Positions 25,838-34,157 are shown, numbered from the stretch's first letter. The stretch is 41,441 nucleotides of DNA from Chryseobacterium hagamense (GCF_007991455.1 NZ_BJYJ01000033.1:1-41441); one strand, 5' to 3'. Numbers and translations: made by a program. The notes: generated from the letters alone by a model not told the origin.

Positions 25838-25917
25838 TTCTATATGCTTTTAGCGAATGGCCGACAGCTTGTGGCTCCGGTGGTACGCTTCTTATTTATT
25901 TGATATTTAAAATTCAA

Positions 25918-26427
25918 TTAGTCCAAAGCAACTTGTCCTTCTCTGCAAAGATCCAGGATTTCGTCTACTTTTTCAATCGTTAAATTTTCATGAAAGAATT
26001 TTCCCAGCTGCATCATCGGAGCATATCCGCAGGCACCCAGACATTCGGCCGGCTTTAGGGTGAACATTCCGTCCTCCGTCGTCTCTCCGTCCCTGATGTT
26101 CAGTTTGGTTCTGATGTGGTTCAGGATCTTTTCGCTTCCGGAAACCATACAGGGTCCCGTTCTGCACACTTCCAGTACATATTTTCCAACCGGCTTCATG
26201 TTGAACATGGTGTAGAAAGTAGCCACTTCATAGACTTCGATCGGTTTGATGCTCAGCAATTCCGCAACATAATCCATTACGGGAACATCCAACCATCCTC
26301 CGAATTCTTTCTGTGCCAGGTGAAGTACAGGAATAAGGGCAGATTTCTGTCTTCCCTCAGGATATCTTGCCATCATCTTGTGCACCAGTGCTAAACTTTC
26401 CGGTTTAAAAGCTATTGTTTCGCTCAT
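25918..26427 (-). CDS. nuoE: NADH-quinone oxidoreductase subunit E
   Basis: A 169-residue subunit with the thioredoxin-like 2Fe-2S cluster N1a. The ligands are C88-x4-C93 (CRTGPC) and C129-x3-C133 (CLGAC). The start ATG 26427 (MSETIAFKPE) is preferred over an upstream in-frame ATG at 26451, whose eight extra residues come from repetitive intergenic DNA. It partners NuoF in the NADH dehydrogenase module. Confidence 0.96.
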   Translation of the reverse strand: MSETIAFKPESLALVHKMMARYPEGRQKSALIPVLHLAQKEFGGWLDVPVMDYVAELLSIKPIEVYEVATFYTMFNMKPVGKYVLEVCRTGPCMVSGSEKILNHIRTKLNIRDGETTEDGMFTLKPAECLGACGYAPMMQLGKFFHENLTIEKVDEILDLCREGQVALD

Positions 26428-26529
26428 TTTATTTTGTTGTAAAATGTACATTGTACAAGGTACAAAGTATTATTATCTGTTTATATTTTTAAGTACGCGG
26501 CACATTCACACCCTGTACTTTTTACCGTT
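26428..26529. repeat. nuoD-nuoE gap with GTAC-type short repeats
   Basis: TGTACATTGTACA (26445-26457) contains two copies of the 6-bp palindrome TGTACA and is followed by GGTACAAAGTA. A further AAGTAC and GTACTT lie at about 26491 and 26515. No gene is present. It looks like an interspersed repeat fragment. Confidence 0.5.
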
Positions 26530-27753
26530 TTATGCGTCTAATTCTCCTGCAATAATGTTCATACTACACATGGTAACGATCGCGTCAGAAATTACAGATC
26601 CTGTAATCATCTCCGGATATGCCTGGTAATAAATAAAGCAAGGCCTTCGGAAGTGCAGTCGGTATGGGCTTCTTCCGCCGTCACTTACTAAATAGAATCC
26701 TAATTCCCCGTTTCCTCCTTCTACAGCATGGTAAACTTCGCCTTTCGGAACATCCGTTTCACCCATTACGATTTTGAAGTGGTAGATCAATGCCTCCATC
26801 TTCTTGTAAACATCTGCCTTTTCAGGAAGGTAGAAATCCGGAACATCCGCATGGAACGGACCTTCAGGAAGGTTTTCGTAAGCTTGTTTGATGATTTTTA
26901 TGGATTCCCAGATTTCCTGCTGACGCACCATAAAACGGTCATAGGTATCTCCTGAGGTACCCACAGGGATAATGAAATCGAAATCCTGGTAAGAAGAATA
27001 AGGCTGTGCTACCCTAACGTCATAATCAACGCCGGTCGCACGAAGGTTCGGACCTGTAAAACCATAGCTTAATGCTCTCTCGGCAGAAATGCCTCCGGCT
27101 CCGATGGTACGGTCCATAAAAATTCTGTTTCTTTCAAGTAACGTACAGAATTCCTTGAATCTTGGTGGGAAGGTTTTGAGGAAATCCTTCAGCAGCTCAT
27201 GGAATTTCGGGGTGAAATCCCTTTCAAAACCGCCGATTCTCCCCATATTGGTGGTCATCCTCGCTCCGCAGATCTGTTCGTACATATCGTAAATACGCTC
27301 TCTCTCGATGAACATATAGGTAAGCCCCGTAATAGCGCCTGAGTCCATCCCGGTTACCCCGTTACAGATCAGGTGGTCACCGATTCTGGCAAGTTCCATT
27401 AAAATCACGCGCATATAATCTACACGCTTCGGAACTTCAACGCCGATCAGTTTTTCAACCGTCATGTGCCAGCCTAAGTTATTGATCGGCGCAGAACAGT
27501 AATTCATTCGATCGGTAAGGGTGGTAATCTGAGAATAATTCCTTCTTTCGGAAATCTTCTCAAAGGCCCGGTGAATGTAGCCCACGGTCTGTTCAGCGTG
27601 AAGGATCCTTTCACCGTCCATCGTTAAGATATTCTGGAAGATCCCGTGTGTTGCAGGGTGGGTAGGTCCTAAATTGAGGGTATACAGTTGCCCGTCAATC
27701 TGTTCCTTACTTTCGTATTGGTTGAGTATATTAGATAATGAGTTATCTTTCAT
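26530..27753 (-). CDS. nuoD: NADH-quinone oxidoreductase subunit D
   Basis: A 407-residue 49-kDa-type subunit that lines the quinone site with NuoB. Diagnostic segments are NLGPTHPATHGIFQ, HAEQTVGYIHRAFEKISERR, APINNLGWHMTVEKLIGVEV and GRIGGFERDF. The C-terminal DAIVTMCSMNIIAGELD matches the family's conserved end. It is separate from nuoC, unlike the fused NuoCD of E. coli. The heptamer AAAAGCA sits 6 nt before the ATG. Confidence 0.97.
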   Translation of the reverse strand: MKDNSLSNILNQYESKEQIDGQLYTLNLGPTHPATHGIFQNILTMDGERILHAEQTVGYIHRAFEKISERRNYSQITTLTDRMNYCSAPINNLGWHMTVEKLIGVEVPKRVDYMRVILMELARIGDHLICNGVTGMDSGAITGLTYMFIERERIYDMYEQICGARMTTNMGRIGGFERDFTPKFHELLKDFLKTFPPRFKEFCTLLERNRIFMDRTIGAGGISAERALSYGFTGPNLRATGVDYDVRVAQPYSSYQDFDFIIPVGTSGDTYDRFMVRQQEIWESIKIIKQAYENLPEGPFHADVPDFYLPEKADVYKKMEALIYHFKIVMGETDVPKGEVYHAVEGGNGELGFYLVSDGGRSPYRLHFRRPCFIYYQAYPEMITGSVISDAIVTMCSMNIIAGELDA

Positions 27754-27815
27754 AATGATTGCTTTTAGCTGTTTGCTTCCGGCTATTGGCTAGCTGCCGT
27801 TCGCCATTGGCTTTT
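27754..27815 (-). repeat. nuoC-nuoD gap with GGC/GCT-rich degenerate repeat
   Basis: On the minus strand the gap is a chain of units of the type GCCAATnGC / AAGCnAACAGCTAAAAGCA. Related sequence occurs before nuoF (25838-25880) and before nuoG (23552-23575). All three end in AAAAGCA placed 6-7 nt upstream of the ATG. Confidence 0.55.
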
Positions 27816-28310
27816 TTATCTTCCGAACATATCATCGTTCTTGTCGGTCCTTGTCCCGTCTTCCAGACGATATTCCTTCAGCATCGGGTGGTAGCCCAGG
27901 TCTTCCATATTCAGGATAGGTCTGAGATCCGGGTGTCCTTTAAATTTAATTCCGAAGAAATCATAGGTTTCCCTTTCCATCCAGTTGGCGCCTGCATAAA
28001 GATCCACCAAAGAATCCACTTCAATGTTCTCTCTGGTCATAAAGATTTTCAGGCGCAGCCTGAAGTTGGCCATCATGTTCTGCAGGTGGTAAACCACTCC
28101 GATCTCCTTATCCGGGAATTCCGGGTAATGGATTCCGCATACATCGGTCAGGAAATTGATTTCCAGAGAGGAATCCTTCAGGTAATGGACGATTTTTTTC
28201 AGGTCCTCCTTTTTTACCTCAACGGTCAGCATCCCATAAGGTTCCGAGCTTGCAATAACGGATTCCGGAAATTCTCTGGTGATGGCTTCTAGTACAAATT
28301 CGTTGGTCAT
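27816..28310 (-). CDS. nuoC: NADH-quinone oxidoreductase subunit C
   Basis: A 164-residue 30-kDa-type peripheral subunit. The family signature DLYAGANWMERETYDFFGIK is followed by FKGHPDLRPILNMEDLGYHP, which matches the conserved WxERExxDMFGIxFxGHPDLRRIL pattern. It starts 6 nt after nuoB and is separated from nuoD by a 62-nt repeat-bearing gap. Confidence 0.97.
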   Translation of the reverse strand: MTNEFVLEAITREFPESVIASSEPYGMLTVEVKKEDLKKIVHYLKDSSLEINFLTDVCGIHYPEFPDKEIGVVYHLQNMMANFRLRLKIFMTRENIEVDSLVDLYAGANWMERETYDFFGIKFKGHPDLRPILNMEDLGYHPMLKEYRLEDGTRTDKNDDMFGR

Positions 28311-28316
28311 TTTCCG

Positions 28317-28877
28317 TTAGTTGCTAATGTTGTAAGAATCTAATAATTTCTGGTATTCTGGCGTATCTCTTCTTCTGATGCTTTCGCTTTCGGCGAGGGC
28401 CTGAACCTGCATTACCCCTTCGATGATCTGTTCAGGTCTCGGAGGGCATCCCGGAACATACACGTCTACCGGAATGATCTTATCGATTCCCTGCAATACG
28501 GAATACGTGTCGAAAATACCGCCGCTGCATGCGCAGGCCCCTACGGCAACTACCCATTTCGGCTCAGCCATCTGGGTATATACTTCTTTCAGTACCGGTC
28601 CTAGCTTTTTGGATATGGTTCCGCAGACCATCAGCAGATCGGCCTGTCTCGGGGAGAAAGAGTTTCTCTCCATCCCGAATCTTGATGCGTCATACGTCGG
28701 GTTCAGGGTAGCCATAAACTCGATACCGCAGCATGAAGTGGCAAAAGGCAGGGGCCAGAGAGAAAATTTTCTGGCCATCCCGATGACACTGCTCAGTTTC
28801 GTTGCGAAAAACCCTTCTCCTTCAAATCCTTCGGGAGCCGGTGCATCTGTTTTTATAATTGGTTTGTTGTCTGACAT
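28317..28877 (-). CDS. nuoB: NADH-quinone oxidoreductase subunit B
   Basis: A 186-residue subunit that binds the terminal 4Fe-4S cluster N2, which reduces the quinone. The ligands are the tandem C49-C50 (TSCCGIEFMAT), C115 (GACACSGGIF) and C144 (VPGCPPRPE); the spacings 65 and 29 match E. coli NuoB. It has an N-terminal low-complexity tail of about 20 residues. Confidence 0.97.
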   Translation of the reverse strand: MSDNKPIIKTDAPAPEGFEGEGFFATKLSSVIGMARKFSLWPLPFATSCCGIEFMATLNPTYDASRFGMERNSFSPRQADLLMVCGTISKKLGPVLKEVYTQMAEPKWVVAVGACACSGGIFDTYSVLQGIDKIIPVDVYVPGCPPRPEQIIEGVMQVQALAESESIRRRDTPEYQKLLDSYNISN

Positions 28878-28979
28878 TTGATTGATTTAAGATTTTAATT
28901 TAGATCACCAAAGAGTGTTAATGTTAGTTATCAACCTCAGTTGTATCATCTAAAACAGTCATTTAAAATTTCTATTTCT

Positions 28980-29351
28980 TTACTTATCCCAATCCAGGGC
29001 GCCTCTTTTCCAGACATAGAAAAATGCCATGAAGAAAATCGCAACAAAGGTAAGAACCGCAAGGAAACCTTCCATACCGAATTCTCTGAAGTTGACCGCA
29101 TACGGATAGAAAAATACGATTTCAATATCGAATAATACGAACAGTACCGCAGTTAAAAAGTATTTGATGGAAAACGGCGTTCTTGCATTTCCTTCTACCG
29201 GGACACCACATTCCCAGCTCTGGTTTTTTACAGAATCTCCTTTTTTCTGTTTCGGACCTAAGAAATGTGCTCCAAGCAGAGAAATTGCTACGAAACCTAT
29301 CGCAACACCTGCCTGTAAAAGGATTGGAATATAACTTTCAGGTAAATTCAT
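28980..29351 (-). CDS. nuoA: NADH-quinone oxidoreductase subunit A
   Basis: A 123-residue three-helix membrane subunit (ND3). The conserved loop shows SWECGVPVEGNARTPFSIKY with the quinone-site Cys, followed by FVLFDIEIVFFYPYAVNF. It is the first gene of the nuo operon; a -7 box lies about 24 nt upstream. A 102-nt gap separates it from nuoB. Confidence 0.97.
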   Translation of the reverse strand: MNLPESYIPILLQAGVAIGFVAISLLGAHFLGPKQKKGDSVKNQSWECGVPVEGNARTPFSIKYFLTAVLFVLFDIEIVFFYPYAVNFREFGMEGFLAVLTFVAIFFMAFFYVWKRGALDWDK

Positions 29352-29374
29352 TTTTGCATTATTATCTCAATTTG

Positions 29375-29382
29375 CAAATTTA
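29375..29382 (-). promoter_or_regulatory. -7 box of the nuo operon promoter
   Basis: On the minus strand TAAATTTG is an exact TAnnTTTG match, giving a transcription start near 29368 and a leader of about 17 nt before nuoA. A TTTC about 20 nt further upstream may act as a weak -33 element. Confidence 0.6.
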
Positions 29383-29592
29383 GCGAATAAACAAGAAAGC
29401 ATGAAATTTATGAGGTTAAAAGTAGAATTAAAATCCGCTAAACCGGTAATTTAGAATCAATAAAAATTAGCTTTTAATAATTATTTTTTTCGCTTAGGTT
29501 TCTCCCTTTTTTTATAGTTAAAATGCAGAAAATGGACTTAAACAGAAATCTGCCGATCGACGGGTAGACGGAGCTGTTAAATCATCAGCCGG

Positions 29593-29769
29593 TTACTTTT
29601 TCATCTTTTTAAGAAGGGAGAAAGCCATAAAAGCGATGTAAGCGAAGATGATGCTGGCAAATAAGATATTGATTACGGTATTGGTACGTTCATCAGGGAT
29701 CTGAAGAAAAAGGTTGTATACAATATATCCGGCCACCAGGACACCGAAAATAATAAGCTGTGGTTTCAT
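29593..29769 (-). CDS. Small two-helix membrane protein, 58 residues
   Basis: An ATG-to-TAA frame whose product starts MKPQLIIFGVLVAGYIVYNL, continues with the polar turn QIPDERTNT and a second helix INILFASIIFAYIAFMAF, and ends in a basic tail SLLKKMKK. The two clean hydrophobic helices and the positive-inside tail make it a believable gene. It lies alone between the nuo promoter region and the GNAT-like gene, with repetitive TTTTAGAG sequence directly upstream. The family is unknown to me. Confidence 0.6.
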   Translation of the reverse strand: MKPQLIIFGVLVAGYIVYNLFLQIPDERTNTVINILFASIIFAYIAFMAFSLLKKMKK

Positions 29770-29930
29770 GGGTTGACTTTTTAGAGTGTTTTAGAGTTTT
29801 AGGGTACTGGAGTAGGAGAGTTTGAGGATGGAAGCGTTTTAAGGCTGGAGAATTTCAGGAGGTTTTAACATCTTATGAAGAGGGAATTCACAGACTTATC
29901 AATGATTCACTCCCCATTATTCATCACCTA
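29770..29930. repeat. Degenerate short-repeat tract
   Basis: TTTTAGAG-like units repeat at 29779-29812. GGATGGAAGC and AGGCTGGAG follow, then ATTCAT/ATTACTCATT units run at 29917-29945. The last of these provide the final codons (Asn-Asn-Glu) and stop of the GNAT-like gene. The same classes of short unit appear in the nuo gaps. No gene is seen in this stretch. Confidence 0.45.
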
Positions 29931-31064
29931 TTACTCATTATTTATCTCCATGGCATAGGTTCTCCTTCTCTTATGGTTCACCGGATTATAATCCTGCCAT
30001 AGGAGCTGGACGCTCTTGTTTTCTTCCAGCTCGGGGTTGGTTTCGAGATATTTTACCCCTTTTTTACGGAAGAGTTTCCAGATTTCCTTAAAGATAATGG
30101 AGGTAACGCCTCTTCTCTGATAATCAGGGTGGATTCCGATCAGGTAAAAGTTGGCGCGGTCGTTTTTCTTCCCGGCTCTCAGGAAATGCCACCATCCGAA
30201 TGGCAGCAGTTTCCCTCCGGATTTCTGCAGTGCCCGGGAATACGAAGGCATGGTGATGGCAAAAGCCACCAGCTGATCCGTATCGTCGGCCACACAGACG
30301 ATATAATCTTTGTCGATCAGTTTAAAATATTTCTCCTTATAGGTTTTACGCTGCTCATCTGAGATGGGAGTGTAAGTCGACAGATGTTTATAGGTTTCGT
30401 CCAGCAGGTCGAACATCGGATCCACGTAGCCGATGATTTCCTCTTTCGATTTGAATTCCAAAACTTTCAGCTTGTATTTCAGCGAAATCAGTTCGTTGAA
30501 CTTGTGGATTTTTTCCGGCAGTACTTCCGGAAACTGCAGTTCGAATTCCACCCATTCCTTTTCTTTGGTGAGCCCCAGCTTTTCCAGGTGCTGCGGGTAA
30601 TAGGCATGGTTGTAAATCCCGATCATCGTGGCCAGCTTGTCGAAGCCCATCGTCAGCATTCCGGCTTTGTCGAGATTGGTAAAGCCCATCGGCCCTTCTA
30701 TTTTCCCGATGTTCTTTTCCCTGGCGTAATCGATGGCTTTCTGAATGAGTGCCCGGGAAACTTTTTCGTCATCAATAAAATCGATCCACCCGAAACGCAC
30801 TTTTCTGATCCCTAGTTCACGCTCTTCCTTGTGGTTGATTATCACTGCGATCCTGCCCGCAATCTGCCCGTCTTTATGAGCTAAAAACTGCCGCGCCTCC
30901 GAATATTCGAGGGCCGGATTTTCCGCCGGATTCCAGATATTGATTTCTTCATTCACAAAGGAAGGAACATAATAGGGATTGTTTTTATACAGATCCATCG
31001 GAAATCTTACAAACTGCTTGAGCTGATCAGCACTTTTTACTTCAATAACTGAAATTTCTGACAT
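29931..31064 (-). CDS. GNAT-like N-acetyltransferase family protein
   Basis: A 377-residue cytoplasmic protein. The C-terminal half has a GNAT-like acetyl-CoA-binding region: FYLIGIHPDYQRRGVTSII corresponds to motif A with (R/Q)xxGx(G/A). The N-terminal half (about 1-150) also looks GNAT-like, with QFLAHKDGQIAGRIAVIINH and IEGPMGFTNLDKAGML, so it may be a double-domain protein. Such proteins are common and uncharacterised in Bacteroidota. A -7 box lies about 25 nt upstream. Substrate unknown. Confidence 0.7.
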   Translation of the reverse strand: MSEISVIEVKSADQLKQFVRFPMDLYKNNPYYVPSFVNEEINIWNPAENPALEYSEARQFLAHKDGQIAGRIAVIINHKEERELGIRKVRFGWIDFIDDEKVSRALIQKAIDYAREKNIGKIEGPMGFTNLDKAGMLTMGFDKLATMIGIYNHAYYPQHLEKLGLTKEKEWVEFELQFPEVLPEKIHKFNELISLKYKLKVLEFKSKEEIIGYVDPMFDLLDETYKHLSTYTPISDEQRKTYKEKYFKLIDKDYIVCVADDTDQLVAFAITMPSYSRALQKSGGKLLPFGWWHFLRAGKKNDRANFYLIGIHPDYQRRGVTSIIFKEIWKLFRKKGVKYLETNPELEENKSVQLLWQDYNPVNHKRRRTYAMEINNE

Positions 31065-31087
31065 GATTTTCTAGTGGAATTAATGAA

Positions 31088-31095
31088 CAAATATA
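31088..31095 (-). promoter_or_regulatory. -7 box of the GNAT-like gene
   Basis: On the minus strand TATATTTG matches TAnnTTTG. It lies 23 nt before the ATG. The -33 element is not clear. Confidence 0.45.
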
Positions 31096-31168
31096 AATAA
31101 ATTAATGCAAAACTTTGGCACAGTTTTTACATCATCTCGGTTGAAAAAATATATTACAAAGTTATTAG

Positions 31169-31858
31169 ATGGGCGGTTATTATTTAATTATAATTATTTC
31201 AATGGCAGTGAGCTGGTTGGTATCATGGCGGTTGAAATCCAAATTTGAACATTACTCCAATGTTCATCTCCGGAACGGAATGTCCGGAAAAGAGGTGGCT
31301 GAAAAGATGTTGAGGGACAACGGAATCAATGACGTTCAGGTGATGTCGGTTCCAGGACAACTGACCGATCATTACAATCCGGAAAATAAAACGGTAAATC
31401 TTTCCGAAGCGGTTTATATGCAGCGAAATGCAGCAGCAGCGGCAGTTGCAGCCCACGAGTGCGGACATGCCGTTCAGCATAAGGTTGGCTACTCCATGTT
31501 GCAGCTCCGTTCCAGACTGGTACCGGTAGTAAGCATCAGCTCAAATCTGATGCAGTTTGTGATCATGGGAGGAATCATTGTGATGGCGATGAGCGGAAAT
31601 AAGCTGATCTTAACGATCGGCGTTATTATGTTTGCTTTAACTACACTTTTTGCTTTTGTGACGCTTCCGGTAGAATACGATGCGAGTAACCGGGCCATGA
31701 AATGGCTGAGGGATACCGGGACGGTAACGACGGAAGAATACGTAGGTGTAAAAGACAGCCTTAAGTGGGCAGCCAGAACTTATGTTGTAGCAGCTATCGG
31801 CTCGCTGGTACAGCTGATGTACTTCGCTTCCCTGCTGATGGGCGGACGAAGGAATTAA
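31169..31858 (+). CDS. Zinc metallopeptidase, YugP type
   Basis: A 229-residue membrane protein. An N-terminal helix (about 4-20) precedes a peptidase segment with the zinc motif HECGH at 96-100 (AAHECGHAVQHKVGY). Three further hydrophobic helices follow (about 119-142, 143-168 and 200-223). This order matches the YugP family of membrane zinc peptidases, whose substrates are unknown. The gene is divergent from the GNAT-like gene. Its stop codon overlaps the stop of the converging YigZ gene. Confidence 0.88.
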   Translation: MGGYYLIIIISMAVSWLVSWRLKSKFEHYSNVHLRNGMSGKEVAEKMLRDNGINDVQVMSVPGQLTDHYNPENKTVNLSEAVYMQRNAAAAAVAAHECGHAVQHKVGYSMLQLRSRLVPVVSISSNLMQFVIMGGIIVMAMSGNKLILTIGVIMFALTTLFAFVTLPVEYDASNRAMKWLRDTGTVTTEEYVGVKDSLKWAARTYVVAAIGSLVQLMYFASLLMGGRRN

Positions 31859-32457
31859 CCGGTAAAATCAAATGAAACATACTGCATCTCGGAAAGCTTT
31901 TCCGAGATGCTTTCTTTTTCAGACAGTTTCAGGGAAGCGGCAACGATGCATTTCTCATTGGCATCAAATTGTAAGACCTTTGCGTCATACTTTGAAAGCA
32001 TGGTGAAAATAAGGTTCTGCTGATTGAAGTTAAATTCAATTTCAATATGCGTTTCGAGTTCTCTGGTAATAATCAGAGTTTCTTCAAGGGTAATTTTTGC
32101 CGATTCCTTATACGCTTTTACCAGGCCGGAAACCCCAAGCTTCGTCCCGCCATAATAACGTACGGAAATCACGAGGACGTTGGTGATTTCATTGGCAAGG
32201 AGCTGGTTGTAGATCGGCAGTCCGGCACTGCCTGAAGGTTCGCCGTCGTCGTTGGCACGGTAGTTTTCCCCATTCAGCCCCATTCTGAAAGCATAACAGT
32301 GATGCGTTGCTTTAGGATGTTCGGACCGGATCTTTTCCAAAGCCGTTTTAAGTTCTTCCTCATTATTTACCGGGAAAGCGAAGCCGATGAACTTGCTTCC
32401 TTTTTCTTTCAATAAGATATTTTCGACCGGAGATGCTATCGTTTTAAAGTTGAACAT
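31855..32457 (-). CDS. YigZ/IMPACT family protein
   Basis: A 200-residue cytoplasmic protein of the UPF0029/IMPACT family. Diagnostic features are KGSKFIGFAFPV near the N-terminus, HPKATHHCYAFRMG, the segment RANDDGEPSGSAGLPIYNQL and VLVISVRYYGGTKLGVSGLV. A second smaller domain at about 130-200 matches the family's C-terminal part. The molecular role is uncertain; relatives affect translation control. It converges on the YugP gene with a 4-nt overlap of the 3' ends. Confidence 0.92.
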   Translation of the reverse strand: MFNFKTIASPVENILLKEKGSKFIGFAFPVNNEEELKTALEKIRSEHPKATHHCYAFRMGLNGENYRANDDGEPSGSAGLPIYNQLLANEITNVLVISVRYYGGTKLGVSGLVKAYKESAKITLEETLIITRELETHIEIEFNFNQQNLIFTMLSKYDAKVLQFDANEKCIVAASLKLSEKESISEKLSEMQYVSFDFTG

Positions 32458-32544
32458 AGGGTATTGGAAAAATGATTCTGCCTGATATGTCAGGATTATT
32501 TTCCAAAGGTAAAATTTTTAAGGGAAAGACTGAAATCAGGGCAA

Positions 32545-32573
32545 GAAAAAAGAGAACCGCTAAAGTTCTCTCA
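32545..32573 (-). terminator. Intrinsic terminator of the second small peptide gene
   Basis: On the minus strand AGAGAAC and GTTCTCT pair perfectly around TTTAGCG and are followed by TTTTTTC. The stem begins about 34 nt after the stop codon of the 61-residue peptide gene. Confidence 0.88.
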
Positions 32574-32603
32574 TTTATTTACAGTCTTCCGGTCTATGGC
32601 AGG

Positions 32604-32789
32604 TTACAGTTCAATTCCCGGATTGGCACAGGCCTGATCCAACGGGACACATCTGCCGTTGCAGTTGTAGGTGGTATGAGGGTTGCACGGGCAGATCCAG
32701 GTATTGGTCGACGGATCATAGTAACATTTTTCGATTCCTCCGTTCACGGATCTCAATTCTTGCTTTGATAATTTTCTTAAATTTTTCAT
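32604..32789 (-). CDS. Bacteriocin-like peptide with double-glycine leader, 61 residues
   Basis: The peptide starts MKNLRKLSKQELRSVNGG, a class II bacteriocin-type leader with Gly-Gly at 17-18, after which peptidase-containing ABC exporters cut. The mature part of 43 residues has six Cys (C22, C33, C35, C43, C47, C54), suggesting up to three disulfides, and a Pro/Asn-rich composition with CPCNPHTTYNC. The leader is closely similar to that of the 54-residue peptide at 3815-3979, but the cores differ. The gene stands alone with a clear terminator; no exporter, immunity or modification gene lies within the window. Whether it kills, signals or does something else is unknown. Confidence 0.85.
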   Translation of the reverse strand: MKNLRKLSKQELRSVNGGIEKCYYDPSTNTWICPCNPHTTYNCNGRCVPLDQACANPGIEL

Positions 32790-33117
32790 GAGGTATTGGT
32801 TTAAATGGATCGTGAAGTTACGTAATTAATTTCAAAGTGTAGTGATAAATTGTGCGATTTTTATTTGCTAAGTTTTGATATTTAATAATTTACAACGTGA
32901 ACTCAGGGAGAAAACCCGGATTAACAGGCTGGAAGAGCGGTGCTGAATGCCGGATGTTTCCCTTGCTGAAATACGATGAAAGGTCCTGACGGTTAAATGA
33001 GATCTTTTGTCATTCAATTAAAAGGAATTCTACTTAAAATCCCGGCTTAACCAGGCTTTAATTTTATTTTTAAATTATTGAACTGAACAAATTGAATACG
33101 ATTGACTTTGTGTTGAT
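32790..33117. other. Gap between ribD and the peptide gene
   Basis: No gene seen in 328 bp. A near-repeat CCCGGATTAACAGGCT (32915-32930) / CCCGGCTTAACCAGGCT (33041-33057) lies in direct orientation, about 126 bp apart. A -7-like sequence with one extra base (TACACTTTG on the minus strand, 32836-32844) may drive the peptide gene. The ribD end has no clear hairpin. Confidence 0.4.
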
Positions 33118-34149
33118 TTACAGGATTTCCGCTTGATAAAATTCAATCCTGTTATCTCTGAAATTTTCTGTGCGTAAAGGTTTTCTGCCCGTAAGTTCCG
33201 GTGCCCGGGTTCCGTTTTCAAGCTTCAGGCTTTCGTTTTTAATAACAACAGCTTCATCCCATAGATTCCCGTCGATAAACTGCTGCAGGGTAAATCTACC
33301 GCCTTCAATAATCACCGACTGGATCTGCTCTCTGTACAAAGCGTCCATCAGTTCCTGCAGGAAATTTTCTTTTTTAATTTTAATAAAATGAATGTGCTCC
33401 CGGATTTCTTCCTTCACGGAATTGATAACAATGGTCCTGGCTTCAGTATGGTAAATTTTGAAATCCGAAGGGACTTTAAGATCAAAATCAATCAGTATTC
33501 TTACCGGATTTACACCTTCCACATTCCTTACCGTAAGAGAGGGATTGTCATTCAGCGCGGTTTGGGTTCCCACCAGGATGGCATGCTCGTCGGCTCTCAG
33601 CTGATGAACGAATTGATTGACCAAAGGATTTGAAATGGCTGTCGGCTGAAAATCTTTGTCCAGGAAACCATCGGCTGACCGGGCCCATTTCAGGATGATG
33701 TAAGGCCGTTTCTTTTCGTGATAGGTAAAGAACCTTTTGTTCAGCTCAATGCATTCTTTTTCCAAAACCCCGGATACTACTTCAATCCCGGCGTCCTGGA
33801 TGATTTTTTTTCCTTTTCCGTTTACCTTATCGTGGGAATCCATGGCTCCGATCACGACTTTCCGGAAGCCCAGTTCTTTTATTTTCAAAGCACACGGCGG
33901 CGTTTTTCCGTAATGGGCGCAAGGCTCCAGCGTCACATAAATCGTAGACTCCGGAATCAGGGACCGGTCTTCCATCGATTCGATCGCATTGATTTCAGCA
34001 TGGTTTTCCCCGGCTTTGCGGTGATAGCCTTCCCCGATGATTTTACCGTTGTGTACGATCACACTGCCGACCAAGGGGTTGGGGTAGGTGTGGCCTAAAG
34101 CTTTTTTAGCCAGCTCGATTCCTCTTTTAATATATAATTCGTCCTGCAT
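33118..34149 (-). CDS. ribD: Bifunctional riboflavin deaminase/reductase RibD
   Basis: A 343-residue cytoplasmic enzyme catalysing two riboflavin steps: deamination of the pyrimidine and reduction of its ribosyl side chain. The deaminase zinc site is HAE at 50-52, with C77 and C86 in EPCAHYGKTPPC. The reductase domain follows from about 145 (RPYIILKWARSADGFLD) with LVGTQTALNDNPSLTVR and VIIEGGRFTLQQFID. ATG 34149 (MQDELYIKRG) fits the family start. The longer frame from 34173 starts inside the terminator of the upstream gene and is rejected. Confidence 0.95.
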   Translation of the reverse strand: MQDELYIKRGIELAKKALGHTYPNPLVGSVIVHNGKIIGEGYHRKAGENHAEINAIESMEDRSLIPESTIYVTLEPCAHYGKTPPCALKIKELGFRKVVIGAMDSHDKVNGKGKKIIQDAGIEVVSGVLEKECIELNKRFFTYHEKKRPYIILKWARSADGFLDKDFQPTAISNPLVNQFVHQLRADEHAILVGTQTALNDNPSLTVRNVEGVNPVRILIDFDLKVPSDFKIYHTEARTIVINSVKEEIREHIHFIKIKKENFLQELMDALYREQIQSVIIEGGRFTLQQFIDGNLWDEAVVIKNESLKLENGTRAPELTGRKPLRTENFRDNRIEFYQAEIL

Positions 34150-34157
34150 AGTCCATG

